Below the pieces are notes generated by a model, which searched no databases, had not been told where the DNA came from, and saw nothing but the letters and a program-made list of their open reading frames with translations. Positions 38,004-48,034 of a stretch of DNA of 64,000 bases are shown piece by piece; the first letter of the stretch is position 1; each line of letters starts with the position of its first letter. Made by a program: the position numbers and the translations under genes. Where the stretch lies: the NCBI RefSeq assembly GCF_029873475.1, contig NZ_CP123499.1:1612001-1676000 (forward strand), written 5' to 3'. The DNA is from Arsenophonus sp. aPb (GTDB lineage Bacteria > Pseudomonadota > Gammaproteobacteria > Enterobacterales > Enterobacteriaceae).

Positions 38004-38620
38004 TAGCCCTTTCCTCTTAGCTATTTAGACAAACATTTTGAAAGTTTACCACATACATTATCAAACATTATTCTTCATTTCATTTGATTATAAATATTGA
38101 TAACTAACATAACAGATTTTTTAGTAATGTTTATAGTTATGAAAAAGTCACTATGTTTTAAATGCCATTTTCTACAAACAACAGCTTTATTTTAACAAAG
38201 TATGTGATAAGAAAAGATTATTAATAGCTAACATTCATCATAAAACTTAGATACCTAGTAGTAATAACTCAACAAAAGCTTAATAAGCAAACTCTTTTAC
38301 ACATATTAAGTTAAAATTTAGTTTATGTTACATACCATAAAGTTGAATAAAAATAAAAAACATCGTCTTTACATATGAATGAAATTCAAATATAAAAGCA
38401 ATACTATCATTTTCGTATAGATTTTTAAGTATGCTCGGTATCTAATATAAGATATATAATATTTTCCAGTAAAAGCATATATTGCTTTTGCAAAGAAGTT
38501 TAAGTTTAAAAAAACAATAAATTTAACCTTATTTTGTAACTTCACTATTGCAGAAAATAAAATAGCATTCTATTATTAGTAGACATCAGCCAACATTCAT
38601 TTTAATTCGAGACCAGGATA
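38004..38620. other. Long non-coding region between tdk and hns
   Basis: 617 nt of AT-rich DNA between divergent genes. It must hold the hns promoter and is a plausible H-NS autoregulatory region, inferred from AT-richness only. One small hairpin, AAAAGCA / TGCTTTT around TATAT, is near 38474-38492. No coding or RNA gene was recognised. Confidence 0.5.
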
Positions 38621-39037
38621 ATGAGCGATTCATTGAAATATTTTAAATCATTAAATAACATTCGTACCTTACGCGCTATAGCAAGAGAATTGTCGTTAGA
38701 AATATTGCAAGAAATATTCGATAAATTCAAGACCGTTGTTGAAGAACGAATCGAATATGAAAAACAAGAAAGAGCACAATTAGAAGTTCATAGTCAAAAA
38801 ATTGCAAAATATATTAAATTACTTGAAGGAGAAGGACTCAGTCTAGATGATCTAGTAACTGCAAAGGCTCCGGCAAAAACATCTAGCCGTACTAAACGTG
38901 CTGCAAGACCAGCTAAATATCAATATAAAGATGAAAATGGTGAAATTAAAACTTGGACCGGTCAAGGTCGTACACCAGCAGTCATTAAAAAAGCAATGGA
39001 ACAAAAAGGTAAAAAATTAGACGATTTTTTAATCTAA
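38621..39037 (+). CDS. hns: Nucleoid protein H-NS
   Basis: Silencer of AT-rich DNA. 138 aa (E. coli 137). The N-terminal coiled-coil dimerisation domain (about 1-65) opens MSDSLKYFKSLNNIRTLRA, with a short insertion relative to E. coli. A basic linker (about 88-100) leads to the C-terminal DNA-binding domain with TWTGQGRTPAVIKKAM, including the AT-hook-like QGR. AGGA lies only 2 nt before the ATG, a short spacing. Confidence 0.96.
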   Translation: MSDSLKYFKSLNNIRTLRAIARELSLEILQEIFDKFKTVVEERIEYEKQERAQLEVHSQKIAKYIKLLEGEGLSLDDLVTAKAPAKTSSRTKRAARPAKYQYKDENGEIKTWTGQGRTPAVIKKAMEQKGKKLDDFLI

Positions 39038-39055
39038 ATGTTCTTTCTCTACTTT

Positions 39056-39085
39056 AAAAATACCCTTTATATAAAGGGTATTTTT
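39056..39085 (+). terminator. hns terminator
   Basis: A perfect stem of ATACCCTTTAT with its complement ATAAAGGGTAT, extended by A and T runs on either side, directly follows hns. The structure is symmetrical, so it may work in both directions. Confidence 0.88.
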
Positions 39086-39898
39086 ATTACACATATTATT
39101 AACATTTGTCATACAATAAATAACCGGCCTTAATAAAGTCTAATAAATATCAAAGAGCAAAAATCCCTGCTTGATAAGATAACATTAATAACGCTTAAAT
39201 ACATTTACCTACAAGTCACTTTTCACAAATAGCTAACGTATATCTTTGACTTAATAAAGATAACAATATCAAAATGTACAACTTCGATTAATATAAATAT
39301 TTTGTTATAAACAATACATCATGTTATGTAAATTTTTGTCATCTAAACATTCCAAATTATTCCCACAAGAAATAGTATCGTTGATTTTTATTGTCAGAAA
39401 CTCATGCATTCAATGTTCATTATTAGACTACTCTATATTTATTTTATTAGCCAGGTTGTTAAATTTCATTCTATTCATTATGAAAAAATTTACTATAGAA
39501 ATAATAAACAGATTACCTTATAAACAAAAGAATAAACAGCTAATCTGATGCATGTTAAATCAATTAAATATAATTACTATACTTTTTTATCATAATTATG
39601 ATCAGTGTTAGTGTAAATATTATTGATAAAAATTCGCTCACTTACGTAAGAAAATTTAACCAATTGCCTAAACAATATATTAACAGCAAAAATCAAATTA
39701 TTATTATTTGAAATAGATGTAATATCTCCATTTATACAACATGCTATCCTGCTTATAAAATCGATAAATCTCATTTTAATTTCATGCATAAATAAAACTT
39801 GTTAAAATAAATTTATAATAACAAACAGACAATATTTTTATAAAAAAACCATATAGACTTTTTATTTATTTAAGCCAAATTGATTGATAATTAGCAAT
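39086..39898. other. Non-coding gap between hns and galU
   Basis: 813 nt of very AT-rich DNA. Two small open frames (39321-39548 plus and 39577-39789 minus) lack a Shine-Dalgarno and any recognisable similarity, and are best taken as chance. No RNA gene or repeat was identified. hns and galU are near neighbours in E. coli, so this spacer is enlarged. Confidence 0.5.
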
Positions 39899-40807
39899 CT
39901 AAGATATTTTTTTTATCCATGCAGAAAATTCGTCACCTAAGGATTCATGCCGCATACTATATTCAACAAATGCTTTTACATAACCCATTTTATTACCGCA
40001 ATCATGACTCTTACCGTGTAAATGGTAAGCCTCAACGGGTTCACTTTCTATTAACATTTCAATCGCATCAGTTAACTGAATTTCATCACCTGCACCCGCT
40101 GGTGTTTTTTCTAATAAAGACCAAATTTTCTCTGACAATACATAACGACCAACAATAGATAGATTTGATGGCGCCTCTTCAGTTTTAGGTTTTTCAACAA
40201 CACCTTTAATCATTTTGCTTTCACCGGGTTTTAATTCATAACTATTACAATCCACAACACCATAATTAGATACAGATTCTTTTGGTACCGGCTCAACAAG
40301 AATTTGGCTGGCTGACGTTTCATGATAACGTTTCAGCATCGCAGTCAAATTATATTGTTTCAAATCAGAGGAATATTGATCAATAATTACGTCAGGTAAA
40401 ACTACTGCAAAAGGCCCCTCTCCTACCAATGGTTTGGCACACAAAATGGCATGCCCAAGCCCTTTTGCAATACCTTGCCTCGTTTGCATAATTGTGACAT
40501 GACTTGGACATATGGATTGCACATCATTTAATAATTGCCGTTTGACACGCTTTTCCAAAATCGCTTCTAATTCAAAACTAGTATCAAAATGGTTTTCTAT
40601 TGAATTCTTTGAAGAATGAGTGACTAAAATAATTTCATTAATACCAGCAGATATACACTCATTCACAACATACTGAATAAGTGGTTTATCCGCCAAAGGC
40701 AACATTTCTTTAGGGATTGCTTTCGTTGCCGGTAACATACGAGTTCCTAATCCAGCGACAGGAATAACTGCTTTGCTAACTTTTTTTTCCGCTTTTTTTA
40801 GTTGCAT
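39899..40807 (-). CDS. galU: UTP--glucose-1-phosphate uridylyltransferase
   Basis: Makes UDP-glucose for LPS core, trehalose and other glycans. About 302 aa from the ATG at 40807 (MQLKKAEKKVSKAVIPVAG), which has GGAAG about 8 nt upstream and matches the E. coli start; the frame is open to 40915. Signature nucleotidyltransferase motifs are AGLGTRMLPATKAIPKEMLP and the UDP-glucose-binding LPDVIID and VEKPKTEEAPSNL. Confidence 0.97.
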   Translation of the reverse strand: MQLKKAEKKVSKAVIPVAGLGTRMLPATKAIPKEMLPLADKPLIQYVVNECISAGINEIILVTHSSKNSIENHFDTSFELEAILEKRVKRQLLNDVQSICPSHVTIMQTRQGIAKGLGHAILCAKPLVGEGPFAVVLPDVIIDQYSSDLKQYNLTAMLKRYHETSASQILVEPVPKESVSNYGVVDCNSYELKPGESKMIKGVVEKPKTEEAPSNLSIVGRYVLSEKIWSLLEKTPAGAGDEIQLTDAIEMLIESEPVEAYHLHGKSHDCGNKMGYVKAFVEYSMRHESLGDEFSAWIKKIS

Positions 40808-40961
40808 TTTTTCTTCCAAGTTACCTATATACAATATGCTATGGAAATGAGACAAATAGATTTTCAACAACTTATGTGGCGAGTATAGCAGTAAAATGTA
40901 CCAAATAAATAGCAAACTAGAGAAAATTGGCCTAGGTTAACAATCCAGCGAAAGTAACTAA

Positions 40962-41978
40962 TTATAATATTTCTACCAATGAATTAAACATTAACGTCAT
41001 TCGATGTTTATGATTCCATATTTTACATTGCCAATCCGTGCCCTTTTCCATTATTTGTTGATAAGTCATTGGTTGTAAACTACCTAATGGTGCACTTGAT
41101 GATAATTTAACTTCTTTGTTCTCTGTTTTTAATTTTACATTAAGTCCTGCTGAAGCTAACACAATTGTTTTGCTTTCAGTATGAAAATAACCTAATAAAA
41201 TTGGGAATTGTCCTTTAATACCTAAATCCATTAATAAAGTATTTATTTGCTCGAGCATTTCACTAATATTAAACAATCTGTTTGATTGGCTATTAAGATA
41301 CGTTTGCAATAATTCATTAAATGCGACTCTAAGTAATAATGCAGCCATAACTCCATCACCCGAAGAATACTCAATATCAAGGCAATAAAAGCCTATTTGT
41401 TTATCAGAAAGTTCTGCTAAATCAAATAATAATCCAATTTTATTAATATCTTTTAGTTGCCGATAATTAATTTTATAATTTGCCAATGTTTGATTTACTT
41501 TGGGCTGCAGCTCAAGTAAAACTGGCAAAATATCATGTTTTTCGTGCTGTATCATTTGCTGAATATGAGAAAGCTCAGCAGATAAGCGAGTAGTTGTTTC
41601 TACAATATCTGGATACAAATTACGTGTGATCGTTTCTTTAACGTCATCAAAATCAACAATCGGTTTTAATAAAGCATCTTTTACGCCAAGTCGAAGCATT
41701 CTATCCAAATCACTGATTCTATTTGTTCCTGAAATAACAATAACTGGAATTTCACACTTCATTTCTACCAGTTTCTGCATTAAAGTCTCACCACTCATCA
41801 CAGGCATACTTAAATCACATAAAATCAAATCAAGATGCTCAACAGCATTAATAATATCTAACGCCTCCTGCCCATTACTGGCTGTATAAGTAATCACATC
41901 AAATGATTTAAGGTAATTTCTCAGTACGGAACGAAAAACCACCTCATCTTCTACAATTAATATTTTCTTCCCTTTCAT
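40962..41978 (-). CDS. rssB: Response regulator RssB (sigma-S adaptor)
   Basis: Delivers RpoS to ClpXP. 338 aa (E. coli 337). The receiver domain (about 1-120) has the phosphoacceptor Asp55 in LILCDLSMPVMSG and K in DALLKP. The C-terminal PP2C-like pseudophosphatase domain (about 140-335) includes GFYCLDIEYSSGDGVMAALLLR and LASAGLNVKL. It follows galU as in E. coli; rssA is not present. Confidence 0.95.
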   Translation of the reverse strand: MKGKKILIVEDEVVFRSVLRNYLKSFDVITYTASNGQEALDIINAVEHLDLILCDLSMPVMSGETLMQKLVEMKCEIPVIVISGTNRISDLDRMLRLGVKDALLKPIVDFDDVKETITRNLYPDIVETTTRLSAELSHIQQMIQHEKHDILPVLLELQPKVNQTLANYKINYRQLKDINKIGLLFDLAELSDKQIGFYCLDIEYSSGDGVMAALLLRVAFNELLQTYLNSQSNRLFNISEMLEQINTLLMDLGIKGQFPILLGYFHTESKTIVLASAGLNVKLKTENKEVKLSSSAPLGSLQPMTYQQIMEKGTDWQCKIWNHKHRMTLMFNSLVEIL

Positions 41979-42685
41979 ATGCCAGCCTTACATTACATAA
42001 AATGCCATTGACGATATTATCTTTTTAGAAAATAGTACTTATGATAGAACAAATATTTTACGGATTTACACTTAAAGTTATATATTTTTTTGTATTGAAA
42101 TATATAATTATTTTTTCACTTATTGGAATCAATTGGTTACTTTTATACAGTTATTATAATTAGAAATTACTTTCTTAATTTTGTTCCTTTTTTCTTTAAT
42201 CAAAATAATCTCTATTGTAAATCAAAATTATCTTATGTTTGTTCATCCTGTATCTGGCAACTAAAAAACTATTTATTACTTTATTATCAATATCTAAAAT
42301 TCATATCAGCAAACAAAATAGATGAATAATCAAAAAGCATTGAGGATGATTTAGTCACTGGTAAGTAACATTATTTACTCAATTAAAAGTGAATATAAAG
42401 ATAAAAATGATTCTTTGTTAAAGTTTTCAGATTAATTAATCATAAATAACTGATAATTATCTATTATAGCGCCTGTTTGCTCTTAATTAATCAATATTCG
42501 AAATGATAAAAATGTGAGTAACAATAATACAAAGACTTTTTTTTAAATATTTTTAATGAAATTTTGAAAAAAACATTGCCATAACTGGTCTAAAAGCGTC
42601 AAAATTACGACATTTTATGGTAATAAGTTTAAAGTTTGTTATTTTGCGATATTTGTAACAAAAAATTTTAAGGAAAATATTATTC
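41979..42685. other. Non-coding gap between rssB and purU
   Basis: 707 nt, AT-rich. E. coli has rssA and ychJ here; neither is recognisable. The open frame at 42123-42329 is low complexity with no start signal and is not taken as a gene. No RNA structure stood out. Confidence 0.5.
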
Positions 42686-43531
42686 ATGCACCAGAACACT
42701 CAAAAAAAAATTCTTCGTACCATCTGCCCTGACGCAAAAGGGTTAATCGCTAAAATCACAAATATTTGTTATAAACATCAATTAAATATTATTCAAAATA
42801 ATGAATTTGTTGATCACCATACGAACTGTTTTTTTATGCGCACTGAACTTGAAGGTATTTTTAACGATAATATATTATTAGCCGATCTCGACGATGCTTT
42901 ACCATTAGGATCTAAACGCGAATTAAGTACCTCAAATCAACGACGTATAGTTATTATGGTAACCAAAGAAGCACACTGTTTAGGTGATCTATTAATGAAA
43001 AGTGTCTATGGCGGTCTTGATGTTGAAATTGCCGCAGTAATTGGTAACCACGAGACACTAAGAACACTGGTTGAACAATTTAATATCCCTTTTCACTACG
43101 TTAGCCATGAAAATTTAACGCGTGAACAACATGATCATTTATTAAAACAACAAATTGACCACTATAATCCTGATTATGTGGTTTTAGCGAAATATATGCG
43201 CGTACTTACACCTGATTTTGTTCAACATTACCCCAATAAAATTATTAATATCCATCACTCTTTCTTACCAGCTTTTATAGGTGCAAAACCTTATCATCAA
43301 GCTTATCAACGTGGGGTCAAAATCATTGGTGCAACGGCTCATTTTGTCAATAATGATCTTGATGAAGGCCCAATTATCACCCAAAATGTGATTAACGTTG
43401 ATCATAGTTATACTCCCGAGGACATGATGCGAGCAGGTAGAGACGTTGAAAAAAATGTCTTAAGTCATGCTTTATATTGGGTATTAGCACAACGTGTTTT
43501 TGTTCATGGCAATCGCACTATTATTCTTTAA
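42686..43531 (+). CDS. purU: Formyltetrahydrofolate deformylase
   Basis: Hydrolyses 10-formyl-THF to formate and THF, balancing one-carbon units and feeding formate to PurT. 281 aa (E. coli 280). An N-terminal ACT domain (about 8-85: RTICPDAKGLIAKITNICY) precedes a formyltransferase-type domain with the catalytic Asn-His-Asp set in INIHHSFLPAF and DLDEGPIITQ. An AAGGAAAA Shine-Dalgarno lies upstream. Confidence 0.96.
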   Translation: MHQNTQKKILRTICPDAKGLIAKITNICYKHQLNIIQNNEFVDHHTNCFFMRTELEGIFNDNILLADLDDALPLGSKRELSTSNQRRIVIMVTKEAHCLGDLLMKSVYGGLDVEIAAVIGNHETLRTLVEQFNIPFHYVSHENLTREQHDHLLKQQIDHYNPDYVVLAKYMRVLTPDFVQHYPNKIINIHHSFLPAFIGAKPYHQAYQRGVKIIGATAHFVNNDLDEGPIITQNVINVDHSYTPEDMMRAGRDVEKNVLSHALYWVLAQRVFVHGNRTIIL

Positions 43532-43920
43532 TTTATCCTCTATTTAATAAAAACTGACTTATTTTTTAAAGGTAATTATTATACAAAGCACATAATATTA
43601 CCTTTACATAATCATAATTATTTTATTAAATTTCATGTTTCATTAAATAATTTATTTAATTATTTTTTATCATAGATAATTATTTATTATTAACTATGTT
43701 AAAAAACGAACACCTTTATTACATTCAAGACTTACCTAAAGAACAAATGCTCAAAATAATACACCTGAATAATAACTTAAATATCAATTAGTTATGATGT
43801 CAAAATGGATAAAGTCAATGCGATATCTATTTACTGTTATAAACTTACATGCTATAAACCTTGCTGTTACTAACATCAAGTCCATAGTAATTTTTCCCAA
43901 TCAAATATTTTACCTATTGA
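43532..43920. other. Spacer between purU and LysR gene, with hairpin
   Basis: 389 nt, no gene. An imperfect long hairpin, AAAGGTAATTATTAT (43568-43582) with ATAATATTACCTTT (43592-43605), has one bulge and lies just after purU. It lacks a T-tract on either strand, so it may be a weak terminator or an mRNA-stabilising 3' structure. Confidence 0.5.
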
Positions 43921-44784
43921 TTAATTTATTTTTTCAATCGCATCAATAAACCGATTCAAAATACTACCGTGTGCTTTAGATTTATAAAAATAACAACTAT
44001 TTGTCATGCTGAGCTCGTCTAACGGTAAAAAAATAATGTCAGGTGTTGATTGGCAGGCTTCAGGTAATTTATCGGTTAAACCGATATAGTCACCATTTTG
44101 TATTAATCCATCACAAAAACCACTGTTTTCCATCCACCTAATATTGATTCTATTTGTCCCTAGCGTCGCTTTTGATTCTATATCTCGAATAAATTGACTT
44201 TTATATAAAACAGGATCACATAGCCAAGGAAATTGATTCAATAACTTTAAGAGATTCTTTTCGGCATGATCGTAAAGTTGTTTACGACAGCAAATACCAA
44301 TGGCTTCTTTTTGTGATTTTTTTAACAAAATAAAACGTTCACTTACAATTTTTTCTGAGCTTAAAATTAAAATATTGCCATCATAATCTGATATTTCATT
44401 TACCTTATCATAATCAAATTTTAAAACATTTATTGGTATTTTATTAATACCCGCTGTTTGATAAAGTTTTATCAAGTGATGATCTTTACCCCAATCATAA
44501 TAAATATTAACTACATTACGAAATTCATTACTAACATATCTTTTAGTAATTTCTTTTTCCTGCAAATATAAATTTTTTAAATCATTATAAAGCTCTTGCC
44601 CCTCTTTTGTTAGAGTCATGCCGGATTTTTTTCTTTTAAACAATGTCTTACCTAATACAGCTTCAAAGTCTTTAATTGATTTTGCTACAGGGGGTGCCGT
44701 GCGGTGCAATATTCTTGCCGCTTTACATAATGAACCTTGTTCAACAACCGCCATAAAAGCTTCTAATTTTCTTGAGAAAAACAT
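43921..44784 (-). CDS. LysR-family transcriptional regulator, target unknown
   Basis: 287 aa. The N-terminal winged helix-turn-helix is clear (MFFSRKLEAFMAVVEQGS, AARILHRTAPPVAKSIKDFE, TKEGQELYNDL). The effector domain after residue 90 is divergent, with Cys-rich patches (GICCRKQLYD, FPWLCDP, NSGFCDG, NSCYFYK), and I cannot assign a target. It stands alone between purU and xthA with large spacers on both sides, so no neighbouring operon suggests a function. LysR proteins often regulate a divergent gene; here the divergent neighbour is xthA, 470 nt away. Confidence 0.85.
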   Translation of the reverse strand: MFFSRKLEAFMAVVEQGSLCKAARILHRTAPPVAKSIKDFEAVLGKTLFKRKKSGMTLTKEGQELYNDLKNLYLQEKEITKRYVSNEFRNVVNIYYDWGKDHHLIKLYQTAGINKIPINVLKFDYDKVNEISDYDGNILILSSEKIVSERFILLKKSQKEAIGICCRKQLYDHAEKNLLKLLNQFPWLCDPVLYKSQFIRDIESKATLGTNRINIRWMENSGFCDGLIQNGDYIGLTDKLPEACQSTPDIIFLPLDELSMTNSCYFYKSKAHGSILNRFIDAIEKIN

Positions 44785-45254
44785 AATGATTACTCCACTT
44801 CAATCTTAAATATCAAATAGAAATAATTTAAAATTCTATTTAATAATTTATAGCTGACCCAGAAATTCAAAAGAATACCTTTTTACAGCTCGTTAAGATA
44901 AAAGCACTTAGACTAATAATTTAAAGAAAAATAATTAAACCTCGATAATTAATTTCATAAATTGATTTTTAGCAAACGACATCATTACATCTGACTATTA
45001 TTTCCGGACAAAAAACAAATTTTCATATAGTGCATTTTTAATTATAGTTTATTAATTTGAATAAAATTAATTATTTTTTTAAAAATATATATTTTTTTTA
45101 ATTTTTTAATAGTCATTCACACTAGGTAATATATATATATATAAAATAACTCATTAATAAATAAAAGAAAATGTTTTATCTAATGGGTTACATTTATATA
45201 TTCAATCTGATAAAATATTTGGATAAATATATTTAAATTAGGTAACCGATTATA
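44785..45254. other. AT-rich spacer with an (AT)7 run
   Basis: 470 nt between divergent lysR-type and xthA genes. It has extremely AT-rich tracts and an alternating (AT)7 run at 45129-45142. No gene is visible. It holds both promoters and could be an H-NS-bound or melting-prone region; that is inference from composition. Confidence 0.5.
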
Positions 45255-46064
45255 ATGAAATTTGTCTCATTTAACATTAATAGCCTAAGAGCGCGCATCC
45301 ACCAACTTGAAGCTATCATCGAAAAACACCAACCTGATGTCATTGGCTTACAGGAGACCAAAGTTGATGATAGCGCATTCCCTTTAGAGCAACTTAATCA
45401 ATTAGGCTATCACATCTGCTATCATGGACAAAAAGCACATTATGGTGTCGCACTATTTTGTAAACAAAAACCAATCACTATTCAAAAAGGATTTCCTGGC
45501 GACGATATTGATGCCCAGCGCCGTATTATTATGGCCGATATTGAGACAAAAAAAGGAATAATTACCATAATAAACGGTTATTTCCCACAAGGAGAATGCC
45601 GTGATCATCCAACAAAATTTGCAGCAAAAGCAAAATTTTACCAAGACTTGCAACTTTATATACAAAATAATCTTTCACCTCAATCCCATATTATTATTAT
45701 GGGAGATATGAATATTAGCCCCACGGATCATGATATTGGCATTGGTGAAATGAATAGAAAACGTTGGTTAAGTGCGGGCAAATGCTCTTTTTTACCTGAA
45801 GAACGCGAATGGATGGATAAATTAAAATCCTGGGGATTAATCGATACTTATCGTCAACAAAATCCAGAAATTACTGATCAATTTTCTTGGTTTGATTACC
45901 GTTCAAAGGGTTTTGTTGATAACCGAGGTTTGCGTATTGATTTGATTTTAGCATCAAGTTCATTGTTTGCCTGCTGTGGTGAAACTGGCATTGACTATGA
46001 CATCAGAAGTATGGAAAAACCTTCAGATCATGCCCCCATTTGGGCAAAATTTGAGTTAAATTGA
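45255..46064 (+). CDS. xthA: Exodeoxyribonuclease III
   Basis: Main AP endonuclease and 3' repair diesterase. 269 aa (E. coli 268). It starts MKFVSFNINSLRAR; the metal-binding Glu34 is in GLQETKVDD, the Asp/Asn pair in GDMNISPTDHD, and the catalytic His in SDHAPIWA. It converges with topB over a perfect terminator stem. Confidence 0.97.
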   Translation: MKFVSFNINSLRARIHQLEAIIEKHQPDVIGLQETKVDDSAFPLEQLNQLGYHICYHGQKAHYGVALFCKQKPITIQKGFPGDDIDAQRRIIMADIETKKGIITIINGYFPQGECRDHPTKFAAKAKFYQDLQLYIQNNLSPQSHIIIMGDMNISPTDHDIGIGEMNRKRWLSAGKCSFLPEEREWMDKLKSWGLIDTYRQQNPEITDQFSWFDYRSKGFVDNRGLRIDLILASSSLFACCGETGIDYDIRSMEKPSDHAPIWAKFELN

Positions 46065-46070
46065 GTTAAG

Positions 46071-46106
46071 ATCAAATGATAACACTATGTTAAGTTATCA
46101 TTTGAT
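46071..46106. terminator. Bidirectional terminator overlapping the topB stop
   Basis: A 13-bp perfect stem, ATCAAATGATAAC (46071-46083) with GTTATCATTTGAT (46094-46106), has a 10-nt loop. The topB stop codon (46085-46087) lies in the loop, so the last topB codons form one arm. It separates convergent xthA and topB. Confidence 0.75.
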
Positions 46107-48031
46107 TCCACTTTTCGACGATTTTTCTTCTTTTTTTCTAATAATTTTTTCTCTGTTTTATCTTCGATAACCGATAAGTTACGAAATATGGTTAAATCAG
46201 TTTGTTGTTTTGCTTGTTGAATTAACATTTTCAGTGTCTCAGCTAACGGTGACATAAAATCCTGATATCGAAACTGTTTTTCACTGATTTGGGTTAATTT
46301 AGACTCCCAATGAGCAGTCATATCAGGTAATACTGCCACCACTGGCAGAACCTTAAATAAGGCAATCCCTGCTGGTGCAGCATGGATATAGCGGCCTTTT
46401 TTGACTAAAAATTTCCGTTTAAATAATAGATCAATAATACCCGCTCGAGTCGCTTCTGTACCTAGACCATCCGTTGCTCTCAATACCTTTTTCAGCGCTT
46501 TATCTTGTACAAAACGGGCAATCCCTGTCATAGCCGACAACAAAGTGGCATCAGTAAAAGGTTTTGGTGGCTGGGTTTGCTTTTCTATTACCTCACCCTG
46601 TTCACAAAATAGTTCATCTTTTACCTTTACTTCTGGTAGTGGTATACCATCGTTATCAGCATCCCGTTCCTTGGTGCTCAAAATTGCTCGCCAACCGGGC
46701 TCGACCAAAAAGCGAGCTTTGGCAATAAATTTTCCACCTGCGATCTCCAGTTCAATAACTCGCTTATGAAATTTTGCGCTGGCCATAAATTGGATAATAT
46801 ATTGACTAGCAATCAAGGCATAAATTCTGCTTTCGTTTTGGTTAAGCTCCACTGCTGTTGCGCGGGCGGTTGGAATAATGGCATGATGTGCATCAACTTT
46901 TTTATCATCCCAGCAGCGATTTTGCTTATCCAATTCAGTTAGCTCAAATTTTGTGAGGCTGGGCTGATGAATAGAAATAGCCTTTAATACCCCATGACGA
47001 CTTGCAAAATGCTCTTGTGGTAAGTAACGACAATCAGAACGAGGATAAGTAATAACCTTATGTTTTTCATATAATTGTTGGCAAATATCAAGAACCTCCT
47101 TTGCACTCAAGCCATATTTTTTGGCCGCTTCAATTTGTAAAGCCGACAATGAATAAGGCAAGGGCGCAATTTCTGATTCTTGCTTATTTTGATATACAAC
47201 AACCATGGCAGGCTGATGAGTAATTCTTGCCGCTACATGCTCGGCTAAAGGACGATGAATGAGACGTCCTTCTTCATCCTGATAATCAATGCACGCTTCA
47301 CTTGGTTGCCAGTTAGCGGTAAAACGTTCTTCATTTGGCGTAATTATATGTGCTTTTACTTCAAAAAAATCTTTGGCAACAAAATGTTCAATATCTTCAT
47401 CTCTTCTAACTACCAATCCTAATACTGGCGTTTGAACTCGGCCAACGGATAATACCCCTTGATAACCCCCACGCTGCCCGAGCAAAGTATAAGCCCGCGT
47501 CATATTTATGCCGTACAACCAATCTGCTCTAGCTCGAGCCAATGCAGATACACAAAGTGGAATAAAATCACGATTATTTCTTAACCGTTCGATGGCTTTA
47601 AGCACCGCTTGTGGATTGAGGTCGCTAATTAAACAACGCTGAACAGTCTGTTTTTTCTCATTTGGTAAAGCTAAAAAATCTAATACTTCATCCACCAGCA
47701 ATTGTCCCTCGCGATCAGGATCGCCCGCATGCACAATCTCATCGGCCTGAGCCAATAGTGTTTTAATTGTATTAAGTTGCTTTATAACCGCGGCTCGAGG
47801 CTTTAATTGCCATTTTTCAGGTATGATCGGCAAATCAGTTAGTGACCAACGTGCGAAACGGGGATCATAAGCTTCAGGTTCAGCTTGCTCTAATAGATGG
47901 CCAATACACCAAGTCACATATTGTGAATCACCACACACAATAAAGCCGTCTTGTCGTTTATGTGGCTTTGGCAAAACATCAGCAATCGCACGCGCTAAAC
48001 TGGGCTTTTCTGCAATAAATAGACGGCGCAT
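46085..48031 (-). CDS. topB: DNA topoisomerase III
   Basis: Type IA decatenase. 648 aa (E. coli 653). The TOPRIM domain starts MRRLFIAEKPSLARAIADVL with acidic AGDPDREGQ at 102-110. The catalytic Tyr329 is in VITYPRSDCRYLP. VLSVGRVQTPVLGLVVRRD and the decatenation-loop region are present. The tail is Lys-rich (EKKKKNRRK). It is the last gene of the ydjA-selD-topB operon, 3 nt after selD. Confidence 0.97.
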   Translation of the reverse strand: MRRLFIAEKPSLARAIADVLPKPHKRQDGFIVCGDSQYVTWCIGHLLEQAEPEAYDPRFARWSLTDLPIIPEKWQLKPRAAVIKQLNTIKTLLAQADEIVHAGDPDREGQLLVDEVLDFLALPNEKKQTVQRCLISDLNPQAVLKAIERLRNNRDFIPLCVSALARARADWLYGINMTRAYTLLGQRGGYQGVLSVGRVQTPVLGLVVRRDEDIEHFVAKDFFEVKAHIITPNEERFTANWQPSEACIDYQDEEGRLIHRPLAEHVAARITHQPAMVVVYQNKQESEIAPLPYSLSALQIEAAKKYGLSAKEVLDICQQLYEKHKVITYPRSDCRYLPQEHFASRHGVLKAISIHQPSLTKFELTELDKQNRCWDDKKVDAHHAIIPTARATAVELNQNESRIYALIASQYIIQFMASAKFHKRVIELEIAGGKFIAKARFLVEPGWRAILSTKERDADNDGIPLPEVKVKDELFCEQGEVIEKQTQPPKPFTDATLLSAMTGIARFVQDKALKKVLRATDGLGTEATRAGIIDLLFKRKFLVKKGRYIHAAPAGIALFKVLPVVAVLPDMTAHWESKLTQISEKQFRYQDFMSPLAETLKMLIQQAKQQTDLTIFRNLSVIEDKTEKKLLEKKKKNRRKVESNDNLT

Positions 48032-48034
48032 AGC

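Noticed and set aside
39321..39548. 75-codon plus-strand open frame in the hns-galU gap
   Set aside because: Low-complexity, Ile/Leu/Phe/Lys-rich, no Shine-Dalgarno and no recognisable similarity; expected by chance in AT-rich DNA.
39577..39789. 70-codon minus-strand open frame in the hns-galU gap
   Set aside because: No ribosome-binding site and Asn/Ile-rich composition; no domain seen.
42123..42329. 68-codon open frame between rssB and purU
   Set aside because: Poor start, composition like the surrounding non-coding DNA and no resemblance to rssA or ychJ.
45129..45142. (AT)7 run as a phase-variable promoter element
   Set aside because: Short alternating AT is common in such DNA, and no promoter could be placed around it.
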